Of a DNA stretch of 64,000 nucleotides, positions 11,567 through 23,199 are shown in pieces. Under the pieces are notes generated by a model that had not been told where the DNA came from, did no database searches, and saw only the letters and a list, made by a program, of their open reading frames with translations. Made by a program: the position numbers and the translations under genes. Each line of letters starts with the position of its first letter. Positions within the stretch are counted from its first letter, which is position 1. The stretch is from NCBI GenBank assembly GCA_023014485.1, contig JAJOZX010000486.1:529501-593500 (forward strand), in the 5' to 3' direction. Source of the stretch: Bathynomus jamesi. Taxonomy: Eukaryota > Arthropoda > Malacostraca > Isopoda > Cirolanidae.

Positions 11567-11750
11567 ATTATTTCATGAAAGTAACACGCGAATGATATTT
11601 ATGATGAAAATAACCACGAAGGAAAAAGGAAATACAGAATGGTGCTCAAGCGCTTTCGTCTAATGACGAAAGCGCTGAGGATGTCATTAGACGAAAGCGC
11701 TTGAGTACCATTCTGTTTCCTTTTTCCTTCGTGGTTATTTTCATTATATA
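11565..11750 (+). mobile_element. Penelope-like terminal repeat, inverted pair
   Basis: Left arm (about 11607-11666) is the inverse of the right arm (about 11682-11745), around a centre at about 11668. The right arm reads CTGAGGA, a short stem (GTC...GAC), GAAA, then gcgcttgagtaccattctg and ttcctttttccttcgtgg. Gene-free fragments of this make, ending in a TA tract, resemble Penelope-like element terminal repeats (pLTRs); the fragments at 35818-35955 and 37127-37240 share the same order of motifs after the GAAA. Confidence 0.5.
11675..11706 (+). ncRNA. Hammerhead-ribozyme-like core
   Basis: CTGAGGA (fits CUGANGA) is followed by one extra T, a 3-bp stem GTC/GAC with an ATTA loop, then GAAA at 11693-11696. 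This matches the conserved core of hammerhead ribozymes except for the extra base before stem II. I could not identify a convincing stem III and cleavage triplet. Hammerheads are known from Penelope-like terminal repeats. Confidence 0.4.
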
Positions 11751-12153
11751 GATATATATTCGGTTTTATAAATTGGTTAATTTAGGTTAAAGGTTATTTT
11801 AGAGAGTAACTTTAATGATAATTTTTATAATGTTAAAATATTTTATATTGTTGGTGCCCGGTTTGGTTACCATTAGTCAATGTCGAAGCGAGATTAAATT
11901 TTTTTTGGGGGGAGGGGGTGTTGTTATTAAGGAATTAAATGGGAGTCTGAGATGAGGAAAACGTTTTCCTTTTCAGGATTTTTCTTCGGGATTTTATTAT
12001 TTATTTATTTTTATGGATTTTTCTTTCAGTATTTCTCACTTTCGAACCTTCGATGAAGATGGAAAGCGTGAACGATTAGGGATGTAATCCTGCATTTTAA
12101 TTAACAACCTTCTCTTCCTGTCTTCCTCAGCAAGTTAAAATCAATGTTCATGG

Positions 12154-12618
12154 TGTAGTGAATACTCTTATTTTAGTTTCAAGTTAAATGTTAATTTTAC
12201 CGTCTTGAATTTCGGAATAGTATAAATTCATTTTAAATTAGTTACCCCATTATAATTCAATTGTGAACCACATTAATACTAATTTTATGTATACTATATT
12301 ATTTTATTGTATGTAAACATAATTAATTATATATCACAATTGTCAGTTAATTATTTATATTCAAATATTTATTTTAATCTAATACCATGTCCATTTTACA
12401 AATAAATAATAGAAAACCAAAGGTTATATTTTCCACCTTTGGTACTGTCGCAGTTTCGCCTAACGGACTCAATACGGCTAGTGAGATAATCACTGGTTGG
12501 CACTTAACTAGCGGCAGTGCTTATGGCTACATCATCCAGGTTAACCTATACCGGATAGATGCGCTACGGTCCCAAGCCGTAGCTTGCCTAGGCCACACGA
12601 CGACGACGTAAACCAACA
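12154..12618 (+). repeat. 5' LTR of gypsy copy A
   Basis: Starts TGTAGTGAATACTC and ends accaaca. It contains an AT-rich first half with a gtatactatatt promoter-like box and a GC-richer second half with an ATG-led open frame (12387-12611) that is present in all four LTRs of this family. Confidence 0.95.
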
Positions 12619-12620
12619 AT

Positions 12621-12638
12621 TGGTGACCCCGGAGCTGG
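12621..12638 (+). promoter_or_regulatory. Primer binding site, tRNA-Trp-like
   Basis: TGGTGACCCCGGAGC begins two bases after the LTR. TGGTGACCCCG is the start of primer sites complementary to the 3' end of tRNA-Trp; the match after that diverges. The same site is at 48127 in copy B. Confidence 0.6.
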
Positions 12639-12651
12639 ATTACCCCTTCTA

Positions 12652-12860
12652 CCCGAACGACTAGGACTAGACTGTAATGTCGTTCGTGCCCATCACCCCC
12701 TTCACCCGAACGACTAGGACTAGACTGTAATGTCGTTCGTGCCCATCACCCCCTTCACCCGAGCGACTAGGACCAGACTGTAACGTCGTTCGTGTGCCCA
12801 TCACCCCCTTCACCCGAGCGACTAGGACCAGACTGTAATGTCGCTCGTGCCCTCTGCCCC
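12652..12860 (+). repeat. Four 53-bp tandem repeats in the gypsy leader
   Basis: Units begin cccgaacgactaggactaga (later units cccgagcgac...) at 12652, 12705, 12758 and 12813, each with a tgtcgttcgtgcccatcacc segment. Copy B has the same array at about 48159-48355. It lies between the primer site and gag, where packaging or translation signals are usual; function unknown. Confidence 0.85.
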
Positions 12861-12959
12861 TCACCCCTGCCCGTGCGCTCTGTGCCTGCGCTCGTCTCAA
12901 CCTCCACTCCTTCGTTGGGAACTTGTCGTCTTGCTTGTACGTAGCAAGCATAGGAGAAG

Positions 12960-13724
12960 ATGCCTGACGACGCTGGTGCCATCTCCCACTTGAGCGTAAA
13001 GCTCCCCGTCTTCTGGCCGGGTGATCCATTTATTTGGTTCCACCAAGTGGAATCACAATTCAACTTGGGAAGGATCACCGCTAGCAGGACGAAATACGAT
13101 CATGTTTTGTCCTCTCTACCAGCGAGCATCATCTCTGAAGTCCGTGACGTCATCGTATCTACTTCCACGAGTGAGGACCCGTACAACGATCTGAAGTCTG
13201 CCATCCTGTGCCGCACCACTGTCTCCGAGCGTGAGAAACTACATCAGTTAATCTCAAAAGAAGAACTTGGAGACCGTAAGCCCACTCAAATGCTGAGGGC
13301 TATGCAGTGCGCTCTAGGCGAACGCGCACAAACCTTCGATAAGGACATCTTTAGACAGTTGTTCTTGCAGAAACTTCCTCCATCAGCTCAGCGTGTCTTG
13401 GCCACTATGGATCCTGCTACTCCAGTTGATAAACTAGCAGAAACTGCCGACAAAGTAGTGGAGATTGACACAGCTCCGGTCAACAACGTGAACACACAAT
13501 CGGAACTGGAGTTGAAAGTGAAAGAGTTAAGTCAACAACTCAACCACGTTTGTTCTCTGCTACAAAATCAACGGCAAAGAAGCCATTCTCGGTCAAGATT
13601 TACGAAGAGGCATCGTTCGAGTTCCGGGAAGATCTGCTTCTACCACTCGAAATTTGGAAAGAAGGCTAGGAAGTGCATCTCCCCTTGCAATTTTTCGTCG
13701 GAAAACCCCAGCAGCGAGTCCTAA
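12960..13724 (+). CDS. gag: Gag polyprotein of gypsy copy A
   Basis: A 254-residue uninterrupted frame. Residues 1-170 form a capsid-like domain (PVFWPGDPFIWFHQVESQF, then LHQLISKEELGDRKPTQML and RQLFLQKLPPSAQRVL), as in gag of arthropod and flatworm gypsy elements. A leucine/glutamine heptad stretch follows (about 178-202). An Arg/Ser-rich basic part leads to one zinc-knuckle-like motif CFYHSKFGKKARKCISPC near the C-terminus. The stop TAA (13722-13724) overlaps the pol ATG as TAATG, suggesting pol translation by termination-reinitiation or by frameshift into the -1 frame. In copy B the same gene has a frameshift near 48755. Confidence 0.85.
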   Translation: MPDDAGAISHLSVKLPVFWPGDPFIWFHQVESQFNLGRITASRTKYDHVLSSLPASIISEVRDVIVSTSTSEDPYNDLKSAILCRTTVSEREKLHQLISKEELGDRKPTQMLRAMQCALGERAQTFDKDIFRQLFLQKLPPSAQRVLATMDPATPVDKLAETADKVVEIDTAPVNNVNTQSELELKVKELSQQLNHVCSLLQNQRQRSHSRSRFTKRHRSSSGKICFYHSKFGKKARKCISPCNFSSENPSSES

Positions 13725-16700
13725 TGGCGTCTAGTACTCGCACTGCCAACCTGTTATTCATAAAGGACAGGAACTCTGGTGTCAATTTCTTGGTGATACC
13801 GGAGCGTCAGTCAGTGTATTCCCTCAAAAATCTGGTCATACGCACTCGGAATCTCCGCCTCTATACGCTGCTAACGGTTCACGCATACCCACGTACGGTA
13901 CTCAGTCGCGTGAACTAAACTTGGGCCTTCACCGATCCTTCAAGTGGATTTTCATCTGTGCTCAAGTGCGGCATCCCATAATCGGCGCTGACTTCCTCCA
14001 GCATTTCAAACTCCTGGTGGATCTTGACAAGCGACGCTTATGCGACCAGGCCACACTGCTTTCTGTTCTTGCCAAACAGGTTGCCCTTCCGGACGCCTCG
14101 AACTCTGCACTTTCCCTCGTTCCCCCTAATTCCATGTACCAGTGCCTTTTCCAGCGATATCCAGGAATTCTTCAACCGATGCAGATGGGTGATACCATTA
14201 AGCACACCATTACCCATCACATTACAACAAAAGGTCCCCCTGTGTTTGCAAAACCCAGACGTCTTGCCCCGGACAAACTGAAAGCTGCCAAATCGGAATT
14301 CCAGCTTATGCTGGATCTTGGGATAATAAGACCTTCCAAAAGCAGTTGGTCCTCTCCCCTACACCTGGTCCAGAAGAAGTCAGGAGACTGGAGACCATGT
14401 GGGGATTACCGGTTTTTGAATTCGACAACCATCCCGGACCGATATCCGGTACCAAATGTCCAAGACTTTACTTCTCTTCTCCACGGCAAATCTATCTTCA
14501 GTAAAATAGATCTCGTTAAGGCTTTCCACCACATTCCCGTAGAGCCTTCGGATATTCCCAAGACTGCAGTTTGTACACCATTTGGGTTATTCGAATTTTG
14601 AAGATGCCGTTCGGGCTACGGAATGCTGCGCAAACCTTTCAGAGGTTTATAGATGAGGTCACCAGAGGCTTAGACTTTGTTTATGCCTACATCGATGATT
14701 TGCTTGTGGCCAGCTCAACGGAAGAGGAACATAAGGAACATCTTTCACTCCTCTTTCAACGCTTAGAACAATACGGTGTTACTATTAATGCATCTAAGTG
14801 TGTGTTTGCACAGCCAACCTTGGAATTTCTTGGTCACACGATTTCGCAGCACGGAATTACCCCCCTTCAGGACAAGTGTGAAGTGATAAAAAATTACCCT
14901 ATGCCAATAATCAGCGTGAGTTACGTCGGTTTCTAGGTTTGGTAAATTATTACCACAAGTTCATTAAAAACTGTGCCAGTGTTCTTGCTCCTCTACACGC
15001 TATGATCACACACAAACGCAAGGTAACGAAATTGGTATGGTGTAGCGATAGTTTACAGGCGTTCGACAATGCCAAAAATGCTATCAATAGTGCATTGTCT
15101 CTGTCATTTCCTATCAGTGATGCCCCCCTAACTCTGACGGTCGATGCATCAGATGTTGCGATCGGTGGAGTGTTGGAACAAACCATTAACGGTCAACAAG
15201 CACCCATCGCGTTTTACTCGAAAAAGCTGCAGCCAGCCCAAACGCGTTATAGTGCTTTCGGACGTGAACTTCTTGCTATTTACTTAAACGTGAAGCATTT
15301 TCAACATTTCCTTGAAGGCCGAGAGTTTTGTGTTTTTACCGACCACAAACCTTTGGTCACTGTCTTCAATAAAAACAGCTGTAACCACTCTCCCAGAGTC
15401 ATCAGGCAACTCGATTATATCTCGCAATTTACCACAGATATCCGCCACATCAAAGGTGTCTTGAACACTCCAGCGGATGCACTTTCAAGAATAGAGATTA
15501 CTTCTGTTACCCTCAGCTCTACACTGTGGAATGCTATTGCACAGGATCAAGATAAGGATACGGAACTACAAGACCTGCTCAGAGAAGACTCCACTCACTC
15601 ACTTTCCCTCAAGAAAATGAGTATGCCAGGATTGTCTGTGCCCCTCTATTGCGACGTATCAACAGCTGCTATTCGCCCTTATGTCCCTCCATGTCACAGA
15701 AAGCAGTCTTCACGGATCTTCATAAGCCCTCCCATCCTGGTATCCGTGCTTCGCAACACCTGGTTACCTCTCGCTTTGTTTGGCCCTCGATGCGGAAGGA
15801 TGTCAAACATTGGACCAAAACGTGCCTTGCCTGCCAGCGTGCCAAAGTCCAAAGGCACACCAGGTCCCCCTTTGACGCATTTCCGCCCCCATCCCAGCGA
15901 TTTGATAATTCATGTAGACATTGTTGGCCCTCTTCCAGTGATTCAAGGCCAACGTTATCTGCTCACCTGTCTCGACCGCTTTTCCAGATGGCCTGAAGCC
16001 ATCCCACTTCCTGATATCCAAGCGGACACTGTTGCAAGAGCCTTTCTTCATGGATGGGTATCAAGATTTGGATTGCCGACAAAAGTCATCACTGACCAAG
16101 GTCGCCAATTTGAGTCTTCGCTTTGGAAGAAGTTTACCAGCTTGTTGGGTACAGTACATGCGCATACCTGTGCGTATCATCCGCAAGCTAACGGCCTCGT
16201 CGAACGCTTCCATCGCCAGCTGAAGTCATCCCTTATGTGTCACGAAGACTCCCATTGGATGGATAAGCTTCCACTCGTGTTGCTTGGTATTCGCTCTGCA
16301 TTTAAGAGTGATCTGAAGACTACAGCGGCTGAACTAGTCTATGGAACAACACTGCGGCTACCAGGTGGCTACTTCACTGCAGGGGATAAGTCATGTGATC
16401 CTACGGAATTCGCTCAAACACTTTCCTCTCACATGCAGTCCCTTCAGCCTGTTCCCCCTCGATTGACTAGCCAACAGAACATCTTTGTTTCCCCAGCCCT
16501 CCAGTCTTGCACCCACGTTTTCGTTCGTGTACCTGTCCCAAAACGGCCTCTCCAATGTCCATATGACGGACCCTATGAAGTTCTCCGACGTACGCGCAAA
16601 TCATTTCTCATCCAGCGCGGTTCCAAGGTCGACAAGGTTTCTATCGATCGTCTTAAGCCTGCGTTTTTGGAATCAACCTTAAGCGAGGTACAAGTAGCTA

Positions 16701-16744
16701 CCAAAAAGGTCCAGAGGAAATCTGTGTCGTTCGGAACTCTTTGA
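13724..16744 (+). pseudogene. pol: Pol polyprotein of gypsy copy A, frameshifted
   Basis: Starts at the ATG overlapping the gag stop. Protease: the active-site DTG is lost by a 1-base deletion near 13795 (intact in copy B). Reverse transcriptase about 14230-14800, with [12 protein letters not shown] at the catalytic site; a 1-base deletion at about 14600 and another near 14907 shift the frame. RNase H follows with [10 protein letters not shown] and FTDHKPLVT. Integrase has an HHCC finger (HKPSHPGIRASQH...CLACQRAK) that sits in another frame between about 15702 and 15905 because of small indels, then a DDE core (VDIVGP, ITDQGRQFES, YHPQANGLVERFH). It ends at TGA 16744. Not functional as it stands. 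Confidence 0.9.
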
Positions 16745-16766
16745 ACTTCCTCTCTGGTGGGGAGTG

Positions 16767-17231
16767 TGTAGTGAATACTCTTATTTAGTTTCAAGTTAAA
16801 TGTTAATTTTACCGTCTTGAATTTCGGAATAGTATAAATTCATTTTAAATTAGTTACCCCATTATAATTCAATTGTGAACCACATTAATACTAATTTATG
16901 TATACTATATTATTTTATTGTATGCAAACATAATTAATTATATATCACAATTGTCAGTTAATTATTTATATTCAAATATTTATTTTAATCTAATACCATG
17001 TCCATTTTACAAATAAACAATAGAAAACCAAAGGTTATATTTTCCACCTTTGGTACTGTCGCAGTTTCGCCTAACGGACTCAATACGGCTAGTGAGATAA
17101 TCACTGGTTGGCACTTAACTAGCGGCAGTGCTTATGGCTACATCATCCAGGTTAACCTATACCGGATAGATGCGCTACGGTCCCAAGCCGTAGCTTGCCT
17201 AGGCCGACGACGACGACGACGTAAACCAACA
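16767..17231 (+). repeat. 3' LTR of gypsy copy A
   Basis: Same structure as the 5' LTR. Visible differences include tatttag for tattttag, one T fewer in actaattttatg, a G to A change at tatgcaaac, and gccgacgacg for gccacacgacg. It is preceded by the purine-rich ggtggggagtg that would prime plus-strand synthesis. Confidence 0.95.
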
Positions 17232-18164
17232 ATGGCATCGTGTCATTATATGGGATTATTAACTTTACATAAACTTTGAGTAATTGTAAAAAGTGATAAT
17301 GAAAATACTACTATTATTATATTATTATTATTATTATTAATTAGTGTCAGGCGTACGTAACCCCATAATAAAACTTACATTTATCGTTGAATTCAACAGT
17401 TTATTGATACGAAACAAAACAAATATTAACTTGCGTGCAATAAAAGATATCATTTCCAGAAATGTCACCATTTAAAGGCCGCGCTGACCTCCTTCTAGGT
17501 TTAAAGTATTCATTAGTTACGAGTCACGGAGCTTTCATTGACTCGAATGAATTGGTATTTAAGATCTTGTAGTGAAGCTCCTTTGAATCTTTATTCATTG
17601 TCTAATAACTGTTTCTATTCACGTCTTAGTAAATTGGATGTACGAGGCTTTTAAGACTACGTGATTCGTATACCAGTTCATTCCATTCGGTTGAAAGGAC
17701 TAAAAACCTTGAAATAGCCGTTAGATTCACTCAGGAAAAGGCAAGTCGCGTTGTAATAATGTTTGGTCGTTCTTTATTATTAACCTTCTTCATTTACGTG
17801 AGATCTGGACGACGCGACGGTTCGCTTCATCCGAACTCATTCAATCTCTGAACGGACGAGTTAAATCGAAGTCGTTCGAATAATGGATTCCTAGTTTAAA
17901 ATTGATATAAAGATTCAATGAAGGTTAGTCAAGCATAATGGGTGTTAAATAAAAGAAATTTTGAAAATGTAAAATTTTTTTTAAATAAATTCGTTAAACG
18001 TAATGTCATAAGGATAATAATTAATAAATACTTACAGACACAAAGAGAAAATAAATTAGCAATTTATAAGGCTTAAATTTGCATGTATCGGCATTTATAT
18101 TATACATTCCTGAAAAAAAATTTATAAATAAAAAAAATATTGGAAAACCATTATATATATTATA
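17232..18164. other. Non-coding DNA
   Basis: No gene, RNA or known repeat recognised; a short ATT trinucleotide run lies near 17309-17339. Confidence 0.6.
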
Positions 18165-18478
18165 CAGGGTGTCCCATAAGTCCGGTCTCATAGGAAAAAT
18201 TTTTAAAAAATTAAATTTGCAAAAGTAATACATTAAAACGAAAACAAATGTTAAAATTGATGTCTTGTTTTGAGACCTTTTTTGGGACCTTTTTTTTTCC
18301 TCAGAAGTGTAACTCACTTGCATATTAGCCATTGCGTGTTATTCTACCCGCAACAAAAAAAAAAAGGTCCCAAAACAAAACATCAATTTGAACATTTGTT
18401 TTAGTTTTTAATGTATTATTTTTTTAAGTTTAATTTAAAATAAATTTTCCTATGAAACTGGACTTATGGGACACCCTG
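18165..18478. mobile_element. Mariner-type MITE, foldback
   Basis: A 314-bp element with ends CAGGGTGTCCCATAAGTCCG and the complement of CAGGGTGTCCCATAAGTCCA, bordered by TA tracts. The arms continue inward (cataggaaaatttt... and a pairing acaaatgtt...ttttggga block), so most of it is one long hairpin. No coding sequence. Confidence 0.85.
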
Positions 18479-19205
18479 TATATATATATATATATATATA
18501 ATATATATATTATACTCTGCATACAAATAAGAGTGTAGACGAATAATAGAAGGTATTTAATTAATTCGTCTAAATTTGCCTAATGAAATATATATGAAGT
18601 GAAATATAATTGAAACAAAAAGAGTCAAAATGTAATTTTCTCTCTCTTTTTGTGAACGTTTTCCTCTCGGGACAAACTTTGACGGTTAATCAATTGTTTA
18701 GATGTAATTAAAACACGACAAACTTTGTCTCATTCATTTTATTTATTTTACAATTGGAAATTAATAGGAATTAATGATACGTATCATCTACTTTTACATT
18801 CTAATTGAAAAAGTTCTTTTAATGCTCGTAAATATAAATTTTGTTTATAATCGAAAAATAAATATTTGTCAAACAAATATTTCGCATTATTTTAAATAAG
18901 AAAAAAGCATTTGGATAAATGGGGTTTCGTACAAGGCCTCTTTTGTTTTGACATTTAACTCTCTAGTATGAACGACTGCCTCGAAATGTTAAAGGTATCA
19001 AACATTCATAACGTGAAACCCTATAAAATGTTCCGCCAATAGAATGTTAATAGTTAATATTAATAGTTAATATTAATAGTAATATTTGGGGGTGCTGCTC
19101 GAGTATAAGGGAGAATGGATTATAAAGGATTATATAGATTTTTGCTCTCTGTTTGAGTATGGATTTCAGTTGTATTTAATGTATCGCAGATCTTTCGTAT
19201 TTGAT

Positions 19206-19312
<107 letters not shown>

Positions 19313-19314
19313 GT

Positions 19315-19846
19315 ATAGGGTGTCTCAGAAATTGGAGGGGCTTATTTGGCTATAACTTTTTAATTTTTGATTAATTTATTTCTTCTTTTTCAATTAAAGT
19401 ACCCTTGCTGCGATTAATGAAAATGGAATCCTGAACAGTGCAACAAAGAGTGGCTATTGTGGAACTTTATTTGTCAAACAACTCTTCCATCGTTGCCGCT
19501 CAAAGAGCTTTTCGATTAAAATACACATCAGTCTGACGACGCAGCCAGGAATTAAACATTTCAAATTCCTTACATCGAATTTTAAGAGAGGATATCAATC
19601 TTTACCCGTACAAAATTCAAATTGCTCAAGAAATTAAACTACAAGATCATCAGAGTCGGATAACGTACGCTAATGCAATTTTAGATTTACGCAATGAAAA
19701 TGAAGATTTTCACCAGATATTAAATTTGTAATTAAAATCACAATAAATATATTTTCAAGTGTTACAAACCTTTTTGTATTTGATCCCCAAAACAAAAAAG
19801 TTATAGCCAAATAAAACCCCTCCAAAACTTCTGGGACACCCTTTAA
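19315..19846 (+). mobile_element. Mariner-type element, internally deleted
   Basis: Ends TAGGGTGTCTCAGAAATTGG (left) and the complement of AAAGGGTGTCCCAGAAGTTT (right). The arms share the inner block tttggctataactttt, and TA tracts flank both sides. Inside is a plus-strand transposase N-terminal part. Confidence 0.75.
19426..19735 (+). pseudogene. Mariner transposase N-terminal fragment
   Basis: The frame reads TVQQRVAIVELYLSNNSSIV then AAQRAFRLKY, then a stop, then SLHRILREDINLYPYKIQIA and SRITYANAILDLRNENEDFH. This is the helix-turn-helix and linker of mariner transposases of the HPYK type, up to just before the first catalytic Asp. There are in-frame stops near 19430 and 19537. The catalytic domain is missing. 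Confidence 0.75.
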
Positions 19847-19884
19847 TATATATATATATATATATATCCTTCAGTTGGAAACAC

Positions 19885-22862
19885 GACAGAGTCTTCCTTT
19901 CCTATTTTCCACTGTTGTTTGAATGATTATAGAGATCAAATTGGGGAACTGGGATAAGGAACTAGCTTTACTGTTATTTTCTATGTATATATAATGGTGT
20001 TCCTCTCTCTTCTTCTTCTTTCCAACGAATATAAATTTAATTCACGCAATATTTCCCAGTAATTTAGTTCTTTGCATCCATTGATCTTGGCTGTGAAGTT
20101 TCTCTGAATCCCTTCTAGCTGACTACTGTCTTCTACTTTATATGGGGATGTTATGACTGATCAATACTGCAGCGTGAGTGTGATCAGTGTTTTCAAAAAA
20201 GGAATCATTATATTCCTGTACCTCATTTTAAAGGTTCTCAATATCTGTCCAGTTATTCTCTTGTGTTTCAAATTTCGCGTCGTCGGTCATTATAACTTCA
20301 AAATATCTTGCTCTAGAATTTCCTCTCTGTGTGAGGTATAGTATTCCATCGATTTTCGTTCCTCACTTCTTCCGTGTCTTGATAATTGAAATTTCTCGGT
20401 GTTAACTTTCGGATTTTGTTGCCTTCTGACCAACTGTAAATTCTGTTGATATCCATTTGTAGAGATTTTTGTGCCATCAGCAAAGGATGTTACTGTACTA
20501 TCTCTGGTAACTTCATCGTCTATGTTAGTTAACATGATTACGAATAGTACCATTAGTACTACGGACTACGGTAAACGGACCCGATAAACATGTATTTCCG
20601 ATTATGTTATTTCTTGGACTGTAATAACTTGCTGTCGTTTACTAACGAAATTATATATTTATTTGTCTACTTTTCCCGTTATTCCCATATATTTTCAGTT
20701 TGTCAAATGCTTGGCAAAGTCTGTATATATAACATCATAATTTTTATTGTTTTTGAGTGCATCAATAATGTTATAGTGTCCCATTATTTGCGATAGGCAC
20801 GATCTTCCTGACCGAAAACCATGTTGGTTATCTTTCAGTTTTTTCTGCGTCTCCAAAAAGCCACAGATTTTTCTTACTATTCTTTCAAATATTTTAGTAA
20901 GATGAAATATCAGCGACACTGACCTATAGTTTTTAACCTGAGATCGATCCCCTCCTTTATAAATTGGGACTCTACTCGCTCTCTTCAAGATGCTCGGTAT
21001 TTCTCCCGTGTCGAGTGATCGTTTACATACCAAATATAGGGATTCAGCGATTTCATCCTTACAGTTTTTATTTTATTTTATTTTTTTATGCAGGAAGAAA
21101 GAGCCAAGGGCGAACGCCGGCAAAAATGCCCCCCCCCCCCCACCTTATGCATGAAGGGGAGAGCCGAAATGAAGGTCTTTGCGGCTTATAATGCCATTTT
21201 TTTTAATATAAATTTTGAAAAGATTGTATAGTGTGTAAAATGCATGTATGTGTAATGAAGAACATAGGGAGAAGTGTGTGTTTGAGAGCTTACTGGACTG
21301 CTCACAGGGCAGATGAGACACGGAAAGAGAGCAGCTAAAGAGGACAATAACAGGAGAAACGGGAGTTTCAACACTCCCTGTCTCCTACCTAACATCCCCC
21401 CCCCCAGAGTACGTCCCCTGGTTGATTGGGGTAACGTTTTTTAGTGTAACGTTCCGTCTGTCCGAGCCTGCTTCTGAGTGCGTTTTTAGTTTCCCTATAG
21501 CTCGTGTAATATTATCTGTTGTGAGGTCAAAATCCATTATACTTTTCCCTCGTAATTTTTCTTCAAAGAACGGATTACTGATGCATATTATTTGATCAGT
21601 TTTGAGGAAAGTGAAAGCCGATTCATACCAAGTTTTTAGTATTTCGATACTACGTTTAGATCATCGAGTAATGCATTGTTTTAATGCTTCTTTAAAGGTT
21701 TGATAGTCGCGTGATTTTTCGTTTGCCTTTTTCAAAATTGTAGAAGTATGTTTGAGTTAATCTTTATCGCTTTATAACGTCGTCGTCTTCGCTCTTCTTT
21801 CTCAATTAGACCATGTACATTGTGATCTATGCTCTCCACTTAATCATTTATTATTTTTCTGATATTGTTTTCTCTGTAGTTTCTTGATTTTTCAGTCACT
21901 CTCTTTCTCTTGCGGAACATTGACCTCTCCTGTCTCTCAAATCTGCTTCTCTTTTCTCTTTGTTGTTTTTTTGGGGACATATTTTTCCACAATTTCTAGT
22001 CATTTCCTCGAGGATTATTAGCATCTCTTCCGTTTTCTTATCCTTAAAGATAGTTTTTTCGGTCTATTGCTTCCATGCTAGATGTAATACCTTCCCAATT
22101 TATAGCCTTGGAGTGAAAATTTAAATTTTCGAGTTTGCCTCTTTCTATAGTGTGTTCTTTCCTTCCGCGCTGTTCTTATATTGGTTGTTATTTGAGTAAT
22201 GTTCTGATCTAATATTATAGTTGGGGATATTTCTATGTTATCAATTAGGTTGTTTGTTGTTTGTGAATACCAAATCTAGGCAGTTGTTTTTCTTGTATTT
22301 TTTGTTATTTCTTATATTAATATAAATTCATCAGCTAAAGCCGGCAGCATTTTTGCCTGTCCTGGTCTTCCTGTGTACCTCCTTTGTCTCGGTTTATACA
22401 TACATTTCTTTCTATATGAGTGTGGGGATTTAGAGCTTTCAGCAGGTTTCTGACCTGTGTAATATCTCAGAATTTTGTAGTTAGAGTCTTTGGAAGTTTC
22501 TATATTACGCTTAGTATCGTGTTTAATTTTTTTTATTTTTTTCTGCTTCTAATTCTACGTAGTTGTTTGAATTACTTACTATCATTTCTGACATATATTC
22601 TTCATGGATATAAATAGCATATCCCCTTTTTCGTCTTGTCTTTCAGTTCTCTGCTCGAAATACTGCATGTTATACCTGTCAATTTATATTCCTTGTTTGT
22701 CGATACAAAGCTCACAGTTTTCACAATTTGCCTGGCAATCCTTCAGATGAGTTCCCGTGAGGCGTGTAAAGTCTGCTCTTGTTTCTCGTGTTTAAGTCCT
22801 CTCAGGTATGTGACTTCATAGAGAAATGGTTTGATCTTAAGTATTGTATATTGGCTAAAATA
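19885..22862 (-). mobile_element. CR1/Jockey-like non-LTR retrotransposon, decayed
   Basis: On the minus strand the element starts near 22862 with KVILANIQYLRSNHF, an apurinic endonuclease N-terminus. It passes through an INWE motif (about 22100) and enters reverse transcriptase at about 21020 (SLDTGEIPSILKRA, VPIYKGGDRSQVKNYRSVS, QHGFRSGRSCL). Near 20540 there is a FADGT scrap of the catalytic region, and the C-terminal domain ends near 19990 (GCKELNYWE, YSLERRR). Residue by residue it is the same family as the plus-strand copy at 31139-33960. It has many frameshifts and stops, and is interrupted at 21061-21420 by another retroposon. Confidence 0.8.
21061..21420 (-). mobile_element. Retroposon inserted in the LINE, 3' end
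   Basis: The block interrupts the reverse transcriptase-coding part of the LINE. On the minus strand it ends in an A-rich tail (aaaataaaataaaaa) near 21061. Its ttttatgcagg...gcaaaaa...gagagcc segment resembles 34695-34790, the 3' end of the second LINE family. So it is probably a short 3' piece of that family. It also holds poly-C runs. Confidence 0.45.
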
Positions 22863-22884
22863 ACTTTTACTTTTTTGTTTTCAT

Positions 22885-23185
22885 TTTTATACGGCTCGGT
22901 GGTGTAGTGGTTATCGTCGCTGACTACGAATCCATCGGCTCCGGGATCGAGACCCGGCGACGGCAGGCGGCGCGCGGCAAAACCCAGCTGTTCATCCTTC
23001 CACACAATAAAGAAATTGGTTGGTAGATAAATGGGTGCCCTGGGTAGCCGTGTTGCTGGTGGGGCGCGGTTTGAATTCCACGTTAAACTGTAGGTCTAAG
23101 GTGGAGTGACAAGCTTGACCTTCGTCAGAATGAAAAATTCGGGCGGAAGCAAAACCAAGGTTAACCAAGGTCAGATTCGTTATCC
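22885..23185 (+). mobile_element. tRNA-Arg-derived SINE
   Basis: The head is tRNA-like: A box tggtgtagtgg (about 22901-22911) and B box ggatcgagacc. The anticodon-arm-like gctgactacgaatc resembles tRNA-Arg(ACG). The body continues through aattccacgttaaactgtag to a tail with cttgaccttcgtcagaatga and gggcggaagcaaaaccaagg. The tail recurs at 56710-56765, and a diverged body piece occurs at 35697-35770. RNA polymerase III promoter boxes are seen; SINE status is inferred from these recurrences. Confidence 0.65.
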
Positions 23186-23199
23186 CTTGATAATGCAAG

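Larger units (their letters stand above)
12154..17231 (+). mobile_element. Ty3/gypsy LTR retrotransposon, copy A
   Basis: A 5078-bp element with two 465-bp LTRs starting TGTAGTG and ending ACA, flanked by the 4-bp duplication ATGG (12150-12153 and 17232-17235). Order: LTR, primer site, leader with four 53-bp repeats, gag, pol (protease, reverse transcriptase, RNase H, integrase), purine-rich tract, LTR. Integrase after RT/RNase H is the Ty3/gypsy order. No env-like frame follows pol. The two LTRs differ at roughly five places by eye, so insertion is fairly recent. Pol is broken by several single-base indels. Confidence 0.95.

Noticed and set aside
12667..13078. Minus-strand frames of 103-120 residues over the gypsy leader
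   Set aside because: They arise from the 53-bp tandem repeats and antisense gag, and recur in copy B as shadows.
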